Notes: generated by a model not told the origin, from the letters alone. 38,824 nucleotides of DNA from Gammaproteobacteria bacterium (GCA_947450495.1 CANFVX010000003.1:1-38824), one strand, 5' to 3'. Positions 15,213 through 24,362 are shown, numbered from the stretch's first letter. Translations and numbers: made by a program.

Positions 15213-16678
15213 CCTCCCTGCTGCCATCGGTCTTGTACCCGGTGGCGGCGGTCCGCGCGCTTGATGCGGCGGCCATCGCGAGCGGCATTCCCGGCCTTGA
15301 ACTGATGCTACGCGCCGGGCGTGAGGCCTGGGCGATGCTGGTCCGGCGTTGGCCCGCAGCGCGGCGTGTCTGCGTGGTGTGTGGCCCCGGCAATAACGGC
15401 GGTGACGGCTATGTTGTGGCCGCCGAGGCCCTGCGCGCGGGCTTGGAACTCGCGCTGATTGAAGTGGGCGACCCCGCGCAATCGGGCCCCGACGCGCAGG
15501 CCTGTCGGGCGCTTGCGCTCGCGGCCGGCGCCCAACCCACCGGTGGGTTAAACAGCATGGTCGGCGCCGATCTGGTGGTCGACGCGCTGTTCGGCATCGG
15601 TCTTTCGCGCCCGCCCGCCGGTGATTTTCTGGCCGCGATCGGGGCGATGAATGCCAGCGGCGTGCCGGTGTTCAGTCTTGATATTCCTTCTGGTCTGAAC
15701 GGCGATACCGGCCACGCGCCGGGGGCGGTGGTGCAGGCGGCGGCCACGCTGAGTTTCATCGCGCTCAAGCAGGGCCTGTGCACCGGTCGGGCGGCGGATT
15801 GTGTGGGCGTGCTGGAGTACGCCGATTTGGGAGTGCCAGCCAGCATTTTTGCCGACGTGATGGCCAGCGCGGTGCGTTTATCTGCGCCGCAGCTGCCGCC
15901 TCGGCGCCGCACGGCGCATAAAGGCCATGCCGGTCACGTGCTGGTGATTGGCGGCGCGGCTGGTTACGCCGGGGCGGCCAGACTTGCCGCCGAGGCGGCC
16001 TTGCGCGCCGGGGCGGGCTTGGTCTCGGCCGCCGTTGCGCAGGAAAGCCTGACGGTCGTCAGCGCCGGACGCCCCGAAATCATGGCCCGCGCCGTGACCG
16101 GGGCGCGCGACCTCGGTCCGTTGCTGGCCAGGGCCAGCGTGATTGCCATTGGCCCCGGTCTGGGGCAGAGCGATTGGTCGCGCGAACTGTTGGCGGCCGT
16201 GCGCGAAACGCGCCTCCCGCTGGTGGTCGACGCCGACGCGCTCAATCTGCTGGCGCTCGACCCCGAATACCGGGACGACTGGTGTTTGACGCCGCATCCC
16301 GGGGAAGCCGCCCGGCTGCTGGGCTTGCCCCATGCCGGCGCGGTCAACGCCGATCGCTACGCCGCGCTGGCCGCGTTGCAATCCCGCTATGGCGGGGCGG
16401 TGGTATTGAAAGGTGCCGGCTCGCTGGTGGGAGATGCCGAGGGCGTTGGGGTGGTGACTGCCGGCAACCCGGGCATGGCTTCGGGCGGGATGGGCGATGT
16501 GCTGACCGGGGTGATTGCGGCGCTGCGCGCGCAGGGGCTCGGCGCCGGAGCGGCCGCCCGGCAGGGCGCGATGCTGCATGCGCTGGCCGCCGATCGGGCC
16601 GCCGCGCTGGGCGGCGAGCGCGGCCTGTTGGCCTCCGATCTGTTCCCGGCACTCCGGCAACTGGTCAATCGAGCCTAA
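15209..16678 (+). CDS. nnr: Bifunctional NAD(P)H-hydrate epimerase / ADP-dependent dehydratase
   Basis: This is a metabolite-repair enzyme that restores damaged NADH and NADPH hydrates. The 489-residue chain carries both activities. The N-terminal YjeF_N epimerase domain (about 1-215) has [15 protein letters not shown] and [12 protein letters not shown]. The C-terminal ribokinase-like dehydratase (about 225-485) has [46 protein letters not shown] and [18 protein letters not shown]. The ATG overlaps the orn stop by four bases. E. coli has queG between orn and nnr; here it is absent. Confidence 0.95.
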   Translation: MTSLLPSVLYPVAAVRALDAAAIASGIPGLELMLRAGREAWAMLVRRWPAARRVCVVCGPGNNGGDGYVVAAEALRAGLELALIEVGDPAQSGPDAQACRALALAAGAQPTGGLNSMVGADLVVDALFGIGLSRPPAGDFLAAIGAMNASGVPVFSLDIPSGLNGDTGHAPGAVVQAAATLSFIALKQGLCTGRAADCVGVLEYADLGVPASIFADVMASAVRLSAPQLPPRRRTAHKGHAGHVLVIGGAAGYAGAARLAAEAALRAGAGLVSAAVAQESLTVVSAGRPEIMARAVTGARDLGPLLARASVIAIGPGLGQSDWSRELLAAVRETRLPLVVDADALNLLALDPEYRDDWCLTPHPGEAARLLGLPHAGAVNADRYAALAALQSRYGGAVVLKGAGSLVGDAEGVGVVTAGNPGMASGGMGDVLTGVIAALRAQGLGAGAAARQGAMLHALAADRAAALGGERGLLASDLFPALRQLVNRA

Positions 16679-16682
16679 ACCC

Positions 16683-17165
16683 TTGGCCCTCGCCAAGCTC
16701 ACGCTCGCGGACGAAACGGCCACGCTGGCGCTGGCGCAAGCGCTGGCGAGCTTGGTTAAACCCGGCATGCTCGTGCTGCTGGAAGGAGAGCTCGCCGCCG
16801 GCAAGACCACCTTTGCGCGGGGGCTATTGCGCGCGCTGGGGCATGTGGGGAAGGTGAAAAGTCCGACCTTCACGGTGGTCGAAAGCTACGACTTGCCGCA
16901 GCTCACCGTTCACCATTTCGACCTCTACCGCGTCAACGATCCGGACGAACTGCACTACCTCGGCTTTGATGATTTTCTGGCGGCGGCGGCGCTGTGCCTT
17001 ATCGAATGGCCGTCGCGCGCGGCCGGCTTGCTGCCCCCGGCAAGCCTGCGGCTTAGTCTGGAGATCGTGGACGAGGAGCGCCGTCTGGCGCGCCTCGAAA
17101 CGCCCGATGCCGAACTTCAGAAAGGGCTTGAGAAAGCCTTGGCTATTTCTTTTATTTCAGTGTGA
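16683..17165 (+). CDS. tsaE: tRNA threonylcarbamoyladenosine synthesis ATPase TsaE
   Basis: TsaE is the P-loop ATPase that supports TsaB/TsaD in making t6A37 on ANN-decoding tRNAs. Walker A is EGELAAGKTTFARG, followed by VKSPTFTVVESYD and VHHFDLYRVNDPDELHYLGF; LCLIEWPSRA is the usual ending motif. The start is taken as TTG at 16683, four bases after the nnr stop, because it gives the family length (160 residues) and the expected N-terminus; upstream in-frame starts lie inside nnr. No strong ribosome site is visible, so coupling to nnr is likely. Confidence 0.9.
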   Translation: MALAKLTLADETATLALAQALASLVKPGMLVLLEGELAAGKTTFARGLLRALGHVGKVKSPTFTVVESYDLPQLTVHHFDLYRVNDPDELHYLGFDDFLAAAALCLIEWPSRAAGLLPPASLRLSLEIVDEERRLARLETPDAELQKGLEKALAISFISV

Positions 17166-17188
17166 TACGGCTACTCTCGATATTTCAC

Positions 17189-17217
17189 TTGAATAAAGCA
17201 TCGGCGCGGGATACAAA
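17189..17217 (+). promoter_or_regulatory. Possible promoter of the amidase gene
   Basis: TTGAAT (17189-17194) and TACAAA (17212-17217) are spaced 17 bases apart, each matching four positions of the sigma70 boxes. They lie in the 87-base gap between tsaE and the amidase, the first real gap in this run. Confidence 0.35.
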
Positions 17218-17252
17218 GCCGCCAAAGGGCTTCAGGTGTTCTCGCTATCCCT

Positions 17253-18671
17253 ATGCTTGCGCGGATTTTTCTCGTTTCGCTTCTGGGCTTGACCGGCGTT
17301 AGTGCGGCTGAGGTCACCAAGCTGCGCGCCTGGCAGGCGCCCGACCAGACCCGCCTCGTCTTCGACCTGACCGGCCCCGTCACGTTTGATGTCTTCACGG
17401 TTGCCAACCCCGCCCGGGTGGTGGTGGACCTCTCCCAAGTTTCAAGACACGACGCGCTCGCCCTCGCGACCGTCCTCGACGCTCGCGTGAGCGGTTTCCG
17501 CTACGGGCCGCGGGGGCCGGATGGCCTGCGGGTGGTGTTCGAACTCACGCATCCGGTTAGCGTGCATCAGGCCTTGCTGCCGCCCACAGCGCCGTTTGGG
17601 CACCGGCTGGTGATCGACCTCGCGGATACCGCAACAAGCTCGCCACTGCCCAAACCCAGCCAGCGCGCGCCCGTCAAAGCGACCGTCGCCGCCAAAACCG
17701 AACTCGCGCCCGACTCCTTGCCCAAAGCCAGTCGCGTCACCCCAGTCGCAGCGCTGGGCGCCCCGCCTGGCCCCGCCAGCAAAATCCCCGCCTGGCGTCG
17801 GGACGGCGTGGTGATCGCCATTGATGCCGGCCACGGCGGCGACGATACCGGCGCCATCGGCGCCCATGGCACCTACGAGAAGAGCGTGGTGCTGGAAGTG
17901 GCACGCGAGCTTGCGGCGCTGATCAATCAGCAGCCCGGCATGAAGGCGGTGCTGATTCGCGACGGGGACTACTACATCGGCTTGCGCGAGCGGATGGAGC
18001 GCGCCCGCGACAAACAGGCTGATCTATTCGTTTCCGTGCATGCCGACGCCTTCCGGAACCCGGAAGTGCGCGGTTCATCGGTGTTCGTGCTCTCGCACCG
18101 CGGCGCCACCAGCGAGGCGGCGCGGTGGTTGGCCGAGAAAGAAAACGCGGCGGATTTTGTCGGCGGCCTGACACTGGACGGTAAAGACGAACAGTTAAAG
18201 ACCACCTTGCTGGACCTCTCCCAGAGCGCCTCGCTGGAAACCAGCATGGAAGTTGCCGACGCCGTGCTCACCTCGCTCAAGCGTATCGGACCGCTGCATT
18301 TCCAGAGAATTCAGCAGGCGGGTTTTATGGTGCTGAAGTCCCCCGACATCCCGTCGCTGCTGGTGGAAACCGCCTTCATCAGTAATCCCGATGAAGAGCA
18401 GCGCCTGCGTAATCAGGCGTTTCGTGAAAAATTGGCGGGCGCGATCCGCGACGGCTTGATGGCCTACTTTGATGACAGGGAGTCGAAAGGGCGGGTGGCC
18501 TCGCACCGGGCGGCGGAATCCCCGATCGCCAGCCGTCAGCATCGGGTGAATCCGGGGGAAACCCTGTCAGGGATTGCGCTGCGCTACGACGTGCCGGCCC
18601 AGAAAATTCGGCTAGCCAACAATCTGGAAGACGACACCGTGCGCAGCGGCGAACTGCTGCGGATCCCCTGA
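17253..18671 (+). CDS. N-acetylmuramoyl-L-alanine amidase (AmiB/AmiC type) with LysM
   Basis: This is a periplasmic zinc amidase that splits septal peptidoglycan during cell separation. The 472-residue protein has a signal peptide (1-18, ending VSA), an AMIN domain (about 22-125) for septal targeting, a Pro/Ala/Lys linker, an Amidase_3 domain (about 186-405) and one C-terminal LysM domain (430-472). Zinc ligands are likely His194 (IDAGHGG), Glu209 and His263 (SVHADAF); the catalytic Glu is Glu372 (LLVETAFISN). The segment about 270-340 would hold the regulatory helix that EnvC/NlpD-type activators displace. LysM at the end is as in E. coli AmiB, as is the position before mutL. Confidence 0.93.
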   Translation: MLARIFLVSLLGLTGVSAAEVTKLRAWQAPDQTRLVFDLTGPVTFDVFTVANPARVVVDLSQVSRHDALALATVLDARVSGFRYGPRGPDGLRVVFELTHPVSVHQALLPPTAPFGHRLVIDLADTATSSPLPKPSQRAPVKATVAAKTELAPDSLPKASRVTPVAALGAPPGPASKIPAWRRDGVVIAIDAGHGGDDTGAIGAHGTYEKSVVLEVARELAALINQQPGMKAVLIRDGDYYIGLRERMERARDKQADLFVSVHADAFRNPEVRGSSVFVLSHRGATSEAARWLAEKENAADFVGGLTLDGKDEQLKTTLLDLSQSASLETSMEVADAVLTSLKRIGPLHFQRIQQAGFMVLKSPDIPSLLVETAFISNPDEEQRLRNQAFREKLAGAIRDGLMAYFDDRESKGRVASHRAAESPIASRQHRVNPGETLSGIALRYDVPAQKIRLANNLEDDTVRSGELLRIP

Positions 18672-18783
18672 GCGCACGCTGGGTGGAGTGATCTGCTGGG
18701 CGAGAAGGGCGACTGCCGCGGGCTGTTAACGCCTGCGCGCCGCGCTTGATGCTTTGCCATCCTTGGCGTGCCACCGCCTGCGC

Positions 18784-18789
18784 TACACT
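18784..18789 (+). promoter_or_regulatory. Possible mutL -10 box close to the start codon
   Basis: TACACT ends only seven bases before the mutL ATG, and no ribosome site lies between (CCGGCCC). If used, the transcript would be leaderless or nearly so. Candidate -35 boxes (TTGCCA at 18754, TTGGCG at 18763) have poor spacing. Confidence 0.25.
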
Positions 18790-18796
18790 CCGGCCC

Positions 18797-20467
18797 ATGT
18801 CCAGCGCCCGCATCCGCCAGCTTTCCGAGACTCTCATCAACCAGATCGCCGCCGGCGAGGTGGTTGAACGCCCGATGTCCATCGTCAAGGAACTGGTGGA
18901 AAACAGCCTCGATGCCGAGGCGACCCGGATCGAGGTGGAAATTGAGGACGGCGGGATTCGGCGCCTGCTGGTCCGCGACAATGGTCGCGGCATTCCGGCC
19001 GACCAGATGAGTCTGGCGCTGCAGCGCCATTGCACCAGCAAGCTGCAATCGATTGATCAACTCGGGCGGCTGGTGTCGCTGGGGTTTCGGGGCGAGGCGC
19101 TGGCCGCGATTGCCGCCGTGAGCGACCTCACGCTGTCGTCGCGCACGGCGGAAGACCCTCACGCCTGGCAGTTGGCGCCCGATGGTCGCGGCGGGGCGGG
19201 GACGGTGGCACCGACCGCTCATCCGCAGGGCACGAGCATCGAAGTGCGGGACCTGTTCGCCCGCCTGCCGGCCCGACGCCGATTCCTGCGCCAGCCGCAA
19301 ACCGAGTGGCTGCATGTGCTTCAACTGCTGCGACGGATGGCTTTTTGCGCCCCCTTGGTGAGCTTCTCGGTGTTTAACGAAGGCCAGCGCGCGCTGACCG
19401 TGCCGGCGGCGGTCGATGAGGTGTCGGCCGCGCGGCGACTCCGGGCCCTGTTTGGCAGCGAGTTCGCCGCCGCCGCGCGCGATGTAGATACCGCCAACGA
19501 GCGGCTGCGTGTGTTTGGCTATGTGGCAGGTCCTGAACTGGCCCGCAGCCAGCATGACCTGCAGATGCTGGCCGTGAACGGGCGGGTGATTCGCGACCGC
19601 CAATTGGCCCACGCCATCCGCCTCGCCTACGAGGACGCGCTGCCCGAAGGCCGTCACCCCTGCTACGCGCTGCAACTGGAAATCAGGCCGGAGGACGTTG
19701 ATGTGAACGTGCATCCGGGCAAGCTCGAAGTGCGCTTTCGAGACTTGCGGGAGGTCCATGATCTGGTCCACTCCGCCGTGCGGACCGCGCTCAGGACGGC
19801 GCCTGAAACCCCGTCGCTGGTGAGCTACCGGCCGCCTGCTTTTGCCGCCCAGCCAACGCTGGGGCTTGGCAGCGTGCAGGCCCGCGAAACATCGCACCCG
19901 ACCAGCCCGCGGCGGGACGCGCCGGACCCGGAGACCGAATGGCTGACCCTGCTGGCCGAACGCTACGCCGTGCTGCGCGAAGGCCAGTCGCTCGTGCTGG
20001 TCGACCTGATCGGCTTTGTACAGCGGGTGCTGGCGGCCCGGATGCGGAGCGAAATGCAGGCAAGCACGAGTGTCCCCAGCCGGCCGCTGCTGTTTCCGGT
20101 GCGCATCGAGTGCGCGGACGAAGCCGCCGCCCAGCGACTTGGCGCCGATTTGCAGGCGCTGGGTCTGACGCTGAATCCGCTGGGCCCGAAAACGCTCGCG
20201 CTGCGCGCCTTGCCCCGCGTGGTGCCCGACGTAGACGCCGAACGCTTGGGGCGCGCGCTGGCCGCCGGTAGCGGCGTCGGCACGAGTGATGATCTGGCGG
20301 TGGCGCTGGCCGCGGCGGTGACGATTCCCGGGCTCGCCAACGATAGGGCCGCGTGGTGGCAGCGCTGGCTTGCGCAGGCCAGCGAGGCGGGCATTGCGCC
20401 CGAGCCTTTCATCCGCCGTCTGGACGCTGCCGCTCTGGATCAGCTCACCGGGCGCCGGGATGGCTGA
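18797..20467 (+). CDS. mutL: DNA mismatch repair protein MutL
   Basis: MutL is the GHKL ATPase that links MutS recognition to strand incision. The 556-residue protein shows all N-terminal motifs: NQIAAGEVVERP, VENSLDAEA, VRDNGRGIP and GFRGEALAAIAAV, then DVNVHPGKLEVRF. The C-terminal domain starts near residue 375. At the site where nuclease-type MutL has DQHAAHER, this protein has VDLIGFVQRVLAARM (from about residue 400); ACxxA and CPHGRP motifs are also absent. It therefore looks like the non-nuclease, E. coli type. The ATG at 18797 gives the family N-terminus; an earlier in-frame start adds an unrelated 17-residue tail. Confidence 0.95.
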   Translation: MSSARIRQLSETLINQIAAGEVVERPMSIVKELVENSLDAEATRIEVEIEDGGIRRLLVRDNGRGIPADQMSLALQRHCTSKLQSIDQLGRLVSLGFRGEALAAIAAVSDLTLSSRTAEDPHAWQLAPDGRGGAGTVAPTAHPQGTSIEVRDLFARLPARRRFLRQPQTEWLHVLQLLRRMAFCAPLVSFSVFNEGQRALTVPAAVDEVSAARRLRALFGSEFAAAARDVDTANERLRVFGYVAGPELARSQHDLQMLAVNGRVIRDRQLAHAIRLAYEDALPEGRHPCYALQLEIRPEDVDVNVHPGKLEVRFRDLREVHDLVHSAVRTALRTAPETPSLVSYRPPAFAAQPTLGLGSVQARETSHPTSPRRDAPDPETEWLTLLAERYAVLREGQSLVLVDLIGFVQRVLAARMRSEMQASTSVPSRPLLFPVRIECADEAAAQRLGADLQALGLTLNPLGPKTLALRALPRVVPDVDAERLGRALAAGSGVGTSDDLAVALAAAVTIPGLANDRAAWWQRWLAQASEAGIAPEPFIRRLDAAALDQLTGRRDG

Positions 20468-21413
20468 GGGGGCGTCCGCGCCGCGAGCCGTTCACTGCCT
20501 GATGGGACCGACGGGCGCGGGCAAGACTGCGCTTGCCCTGTGGCTCGCCGAGCGCTTGCCGCTGGAAATCATCAGCGTTGATTCGGCGCTGGTGTATCGG
20601 GGGATGGACATCGGCACCGCGAAACCGGATCCCGGCGCCTTGCGCCGCGTGCCACACCACCTCATTGACGTGTGTGAGCCGCAGGACGCCTATTCAGTGG
20701 CTCGCTTTTGCGCCGACGCCAGCACGGCGATTGCGGAGATTGAAGCGCGGGGACGGCTGCCCTTGCTGGTGGGCGGGACGGGCCTGTATCTCCGCCGACT
20801 CGAAACCGGCATCGCGGACATGCCGCCGGTGCCGGAGGCAGTGCGCACCACGCTCACCGCAGAGTGGCGGGCGCAGGGCGGCGCCGCGCTGCATGCAAGT
20901 CTCGCGACAGTGGATCCGGCAAGCGCCGCCCGGATTCATCCCAACGACCCGCAACGGATTATCCGGGCGCTGTCGATCTGGCGCGTAAGTGGTCGCGCAA
21001 TGTCCTCCTTTCTGCAGGCCCAGACGGCGCCGACGGCGCGCCGCTTTCACAAATGGGTGTTGGCCCCGCCGGACCGCACAGGCTTGCGACTGGGGCTGGC
21101 CGCCCGCTTTGAGCAGATGCTGGAGCGAGGGCTGGTGAACGAAGTGATGGCCCTGCGGGCCCGCCCGGGCATGAGTCTCGATTGCCCCGCCATGCGCGCG
21201 GTGGGGTACCGCGAGGTGTGGGCCTATCTCGATGGCGAGCTCTCGTGTGCGCAAATGCGCGAGCGGGCCATCATCAGCACCGGGCAGTACGCCAAGCGCC
21301 AGTACACCTGGTTTCGCGCCGAAGCTGAGGCCATCTGGCTTGACGCTGCGCAAGAGGAAACGCGCACTCAGCTGATCCAGACCCTGCTCGAGTCGGCCCA
21401 ATCAGGCGCCTGA
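20460..21413 (+). CDS. miaA: tRNA dimethylallyltransferase MiaA
   Basis: MiaA transfers the dimethylallyl group to A37 of UNN-decoding tRNAs. The 317-residue protein has the P-loop GPTGAGKT (16-23), IISVDSALVYRGMDIGTAKP, VPHHLIDVCEP, VGGTGLYLR and the C-terminal AVGYREVWAYLDGE and TGQYAKRQYTWFR. The ATG at 20460 overlaps the mutL end by eight bases, so translation is probably coupled. Frame extension upstream to 20370 lies wholly inside mutL and has no family similarity. Confidence 0.95.
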   Translation: MAEGASAPRAVHCLMGPTGAGKTALALWLAERLPLEIISVDSALVYRGMDIGTAKPDPGALRRVPHHLIDVCEPQDAYSVARFCADASTAIAEIEARGRLPLLVGGTGLYLRRLETGIADMPPVPEAVRTTLTAEWRAQGGAALHASLATVDPASAARIHPNDPQRIIRALSIWRVSGRAMSSFLQAQTAPTARRFHKWVLAPPDRTGLRLGLAARFEQMLERGLVNEVMALRARPGMSLDCPAMRAVGYREVWAYLDGELSCAQMRERAIISTGQYAKRQYTWFRAEAEAIWLDAAQEETRTQLIQTLLESAQSGA

Positions 21414-21418
21414 TTGGG
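21397..21418. promoter_or_regulatory. Perfect 22-bp palindrome across the miaA stop codon
   Basis: CCCAATCAGGC is followed directly by its reverse complement GCCTGATTGGG. The palindrome includes the miaA TGA and abuts the -10-like TATACT that follows. It could be an operator for the hfq promoter, or an RNA hairpin (9-bp stem, GCGC loop). No T tract follows, so it is not a classical terminator. Confidence 0.5.
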
Positions 21419-21424
21419 TATACT
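21419..21424 (+). promoter_or_regulatory. Possible -10 box of an hfq promoter
   Basis: TATACT matches five of six consensus positions and lies about 134 bases before hfq. The -35 position would fall on the edge of the 22-bp palindrome, where no consensus box is seen. Confidence 0.35.
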
Positions 21425-21445
21425 CCGGACGCTCCTGTGGCATTT

Positions 21446-21511
21446 GCAGACCGATGACGGGTCTGCGTTTACCCAGCTCTCGCCGCCCGCTTAATTGGGT
21501 GGGAGGCGGCG
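21446..21511 (+). other. Two hairpins in the hfq leader
   Basis: GCAGACC (21446-21452) pairs with GGTCTGC (21460-21466), followed by GTTTA. CGCCGCC (21481-21487) pairs with GGCGGCG (21505-21511). If transcription starts at the upstream -10 box, both would lie in the 5' leader of hfq and could affect its translation (inference). Confidence 0.4.
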
Positions 21512-21557
21512 TCAACCTGCAGGAGCCAATGGTGTACATAAAAAAATGGAGACTCAC

Positions 21558-21800
21558 ATGAGCAAAGGCCAATCCCTTCAGGAGCCTTACCTGAACGCCC
21601 TGCGCAAAGAGCGCGTTCCCGTTTCGATTTACCTCGTCAATGGCATCAAGTTGCAGGGGCAAATCGAATCCTTCGATCAATTCGTCATCCTGCTCAAGAA
21701 TTCCGTCAGCCAGATGGTTTACAAGCACGCTATCTCAACCGTGGTGCCAGCCCGCAACGTCAAGTTGCCGCGCGCCGATGGCGAGCCCGAGGAGGAATAA
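21558..21800 (+). CDS. hfq: RNA chaperone Hfq
   Basis: Hfq is the hexameric Sm-like protein that pairs small RNAs with mRNAs. The 80-residue chain is short, ending in an acidic GEPEEE tail that could autoregulate RNA release. Conserved residues are Gln8, Asp40, Lys31 and the Sm2 motif [10 protein letters not shown] (Tyr55, Lys56, His57). The N-terminus [20 protein letters not shown] is diagnostic; GGAGA lies before the ATG at 21558. Upstream in-frame codons back to 21495 fall in the leader. Confidence 0.97.
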   Translation: MSKGQSLQEPYLNALRKERVPVSIYLVNGIKLQGQIESFDQFVILLKNSVSQMVYKHAISTVVPARNVKLPRADGEPEEE

Positions 21801-21815
21801 TCACCTTGGTTTCCC

Positions 21816-23126
21816 TTGCTTGACCGTCCGCGGGGCGGTGAACGCGCCGTCCTCGTCAATGTCGCGCTGGCCCCGCCGGCGTCTGGCTGCGATGTCGAAG
21901 AATTCGCCGAGCTTGCCGCCTCTGCGGGGGTAGATTGCGTCGCGACGATGGCGGCACGCCGCGATCGTCCCGACCCCAAGCACTTCCTCGGCACCGGCAA
22001 GGCAGAAGAACTCAAGGCGCTGGTGGCAGACAGCGAGGCTGAAGTGGTCTTGTTTGACCGCACGCTCTCGCCCGCGCAGGAGCGCAATCTCGAACGACTG
22101 GTCTGTTGCCGGGTGCTGGATCGCACCGGGCTGATTCTCGACATCTTCGCCCAGCGCGCCCGCTCCTTCGAAGGTCAACTGCAGGTTGAAATGGCCCAGC
22201 TGAAGCACCTTTCTACGCGTCTGGTTCGCGGCTGGAGCCATCTGGAACGGCAACGCGGCGGTATTGGCTTGCGGGGGCCGGGTGAAACCCAGCTGGAGAC
22301 CGACCGTCGCCTCATTGGCATCCGGATCAAGCAGCTGCATGACAGGCTGGACAAGGTTCGCCGGCAGCGGCAGCAGGGTGGTCGGGCCCGGCGCCGGGCC
22401 TCGCTCTCTGTGACGGCACTGGTGGGGTACACCAACGCGGGCAAATCCACCTTGTTTAACGCGCTCACCAGCAGCGATATCTACGCCGCCGACCAGTTGT
22501 TCGCGACGCTAGACACCACGCTGCGTCGAATGAATGTGCCCGGCGAACACCCGGTGCTATTGAGTGACACGGTGGGCTTTATTCGCGATTTGCCGCCCGA
22601 TTTGGTGGCCGCCTTTCAGGGCACGCTGGAGGAAACCCGCGACGCCACCTTGCTGCTCCACGTGATTGATTGCTGTGCTGAAGACATAGAGGTCAAGCGC
22701 GATGAAGTGCTCTCGGTGCTGGAGCGCGTAGGCGCCGGCGAGCAGCCGATTTTGGAGGTCTACAACAAAATCGACCTCAATCCGGCCTTTGAGCCGCGCA
22801 TCGATCGCGGGGCCGGCGGTGAACCGGTGGCGGTATGGGTGTCGGCCCGGACCGGCGCCGGGCTGGACCTGTTGCGCGCGGCGGTGGCGGCCCGGCTGGA
22901 CGAAACCAAGCAGGTGCGCCAGCTCGTCCTCGCCCCCCGCGAAGGCCGACTTCGGGCCCAGCTTTACGCCATGGGCGCGGTGTTAGAGGAATCGATTGGC
23001 GAAGAGGGCGAATGGATCCTGGAGGCAAACCTGAGCATCGAGCGCTGGGGGCGGCTGTTTGCCGAACATCCGGCACTCGCGCCGGCGGATTACGCGCATG
23101 GATCTGACGCCGACGAGTGGGACTGA
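21816..23126 (+). CDS. hflX: GTPase HflX
   Basis: HflX is a ribosome-splitting GTPase that acts on stalled ribosomes under heat stress. The 436-residue protein has the N-terminal HflX domain (GTGKAEELKALV, RVLDRTGLILDIFAQRA), the linker motif GIGLRGPGETQLETDRR, and a G domain from about residue 200 with GYTNAGKST, DTVGFIRDLP and YNKIDL. The start is TTG at 21816: it is the only in-frame start after the hfq region stop, and LDRPRGGERAVLV matches the family N-terminus. A purine-rich AGGAGGAA lies rather far upstream, within the hfq end. Confidence 0.94.
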   Translation: MLDRPRGGERAVLVNVALAPPASGCDVEEFAELAASAGVDCVATMAARRDRPDPKHFLGTGKAEELKALVADSEAEVVLFDRTLSPAQERNLERLVCCRVLDRTGLILDIFAQRARSFEGQLQVEMAQLKHLSTRLVRGWSHLERQRGGIGLRGPGETQLETDRRLIGIRIKQLHDRLDKVRRQRQQGGRARRRASLSVTALVGYTNAGKSTLFNALTSSDIYAADQLFATLDTTLRRMNVPGEHPVLLSDTVGFIRDLPPDLVAAFQGTLEETRDATLLLHVIDCCAEDIEVKRDEVLSVLERVGAGEQPILEVYNKIDLNPAFEPRIDRGAGGEPVAVWVSARTGAGLDLLRAAVAARLDETKQVRQLVLAPREGRLRAQLYAMGAVLEESIGEEGEWILEANLSIERWGRLFAEHPALAPADYAHGSDADEWD

Positions 23127-23143
23127 TCCCCTGCAGTCTCGCG

Positions 23144-23173
23144 TTGCCCTGCAAAGCAGCACGCACTTACAAT
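23144..23173 (+). promoter_or_regulatory. Possible promoter of hflKC
   Basis: TTGCCC (23144-23149) and TACAAT (23168-23173) are 18 bases apart, matching four and five positions of the sigma70 boxes. They sit in the 84-base gap before hflK. Confidence 0.35.
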
Positions 23174-23210
23174 CCCCACCCTATTCACGTCCCTACCCCG
23201 AGAGTTCCCT

Positions 23211-24362
23211 ATGGCCTGGAATGATTCCAATAACGGCAACGACCGTGACCCCTGGGGAGGCCGACGTAACGATCAGGGTCCGCCCGATCTCGACGAGGTG
23301 CTGCGTAAGTTCCGGCAGCGCTTGAGCGCCGTGTTTGGCGGGCCGCGCCGACCCGCTGGCGGCGGTGGCGGCAGCGAGAATGTACCGGGTGCCGGTGTCT
23401 TCGCGATGGCCGCGCTGGCGCTGGGCGTACTCTTGCTCGGCGCCGAAATGTTCTGGCAGATCGAGCCCGCCGAGCGGGGCGTGGTCTTGCGCTTCGGCCA
23501 GTACAAAACCACGCTGGAACCGGGCCCGCATCTGCGCTTCCCACGCCCGATCGAAACTGTCATTCGGGTCAACATCGACCAAATCCGCGCGTTTCCCGTG
23601 AACGCCACCATGCTCACCCAGGACGAGAACATCGTCGACGTGCAGATTGCCGTGCAGTACCGGCTGAAGGACGTCACCAGCTACCTGCTCGAAATCGCCG
23701 ACCCCGACGCCTCGGTGCAGCGCGTGGCGGAAAGCGCGATTCGCGATGTCATCGGCACCAGCACATTTGATTACGTGATTGGCGAAGGGCGCGCCGAAAT
23801 CGCGCTCAAGGCCACCGAACTCATGCAGCAGATGCTGGACACCTACAAATCCGGGATCGCGGTTACCAGCGTGAACCTGCTTTCCGCTAATCCGCCGGAA
23901 GAAGTGAAAGCCGCCTACGACGACGCTATTAAGGCGCGCGAAGACGAGCAGCGCAAAATCAACGAGGCGCAGGCCTACAGCAACGAGGTGACCGAGCGCG
24001 CGGCGGGTAACGCGGACCGCGTGCGCCTCGAGTCGCAGGCTTACAAAGAGCAGGTCGCGGCACGGGCAGAAGGCGATGCCCGACGCTTTAACCAGCTGGT
24101 GACGGAGTATCAAAAGGCGCCTGAAGTCACCCGCGATCGCCTTTACTACGACACCATGCAGGCCGTGTTGCTGAACAGCTCCAAAGTGCTGGTGGATGGC
24201 AAGACCGGGAGCAATATCAACATGCTGCCGCTCGATAAGCTGATGGGCCGCGTGCCAACACCGACTGACCCGGTTGCGGCGTCGCCCGTCGAGGCAGCGC
24301 CGGCGACTCGCGAAAGCGGTGACCATAATCGTCAGGAAAGCCGCAGCCGGGGGCAACGCTAA
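23211..24362 (+). CDS. hflK: HflK, regulator of FtsH protease
   Basis: HflK is a stomatin/prohibitin-family inner-membrane protein that forms a large cage with HflC around FtsH. The 383-residue protein has a Gly/Asp-rich cytoplasmic start (MAWNDSNNGNDRDPWGG), one membrane segment (about 62-82), a periplasmic SPFH domain beginning QIEPAERGVVLRFG, and a coiled-coil arm with Glu/Ala repeats (about 235-300). The stop TAA shares one base with the hflC ATG. Confidence 0.95.
   Translation: MAWNDSNNGNDRDPWGGRRNDQGPPDLDEVLRKFRQRLSAVFGGPRRPAGGGGGSENVPGAGVFAMAALALGVLLLGAEMFWQIEPAERGVVLRFGQYKTTLEPGPHLRFPRPIETVIRVNIDQIRAFPVNATMLTQDENIVDVQIAVQYRLKDVTSYLLEIADPDASVQRVAESAIRDVIGTSTFDYVIGEGRAEIALKATELMQQMLDTYKSGIAVTSVNLLSANPPEEVKAAYDDAIKAREDEQRKINEAQAYSNEVTERAAGNADRVRLESQAYKEQVAARAEGDARRFNQLVTEYQKAPEVTRDRLYYDTMQAVLLNSSKVLVDGKTGSNINMLPLDKLMGRVPTPTDPVAASPVEAAPATRESGDHNRQESRSRGQR

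Noticed and set aside
18584-19897. A 437-codon minus-strand frame across the amidase end and mutL
   Set aside because: Runs opposite two well-supported genes and has no family resemblance.
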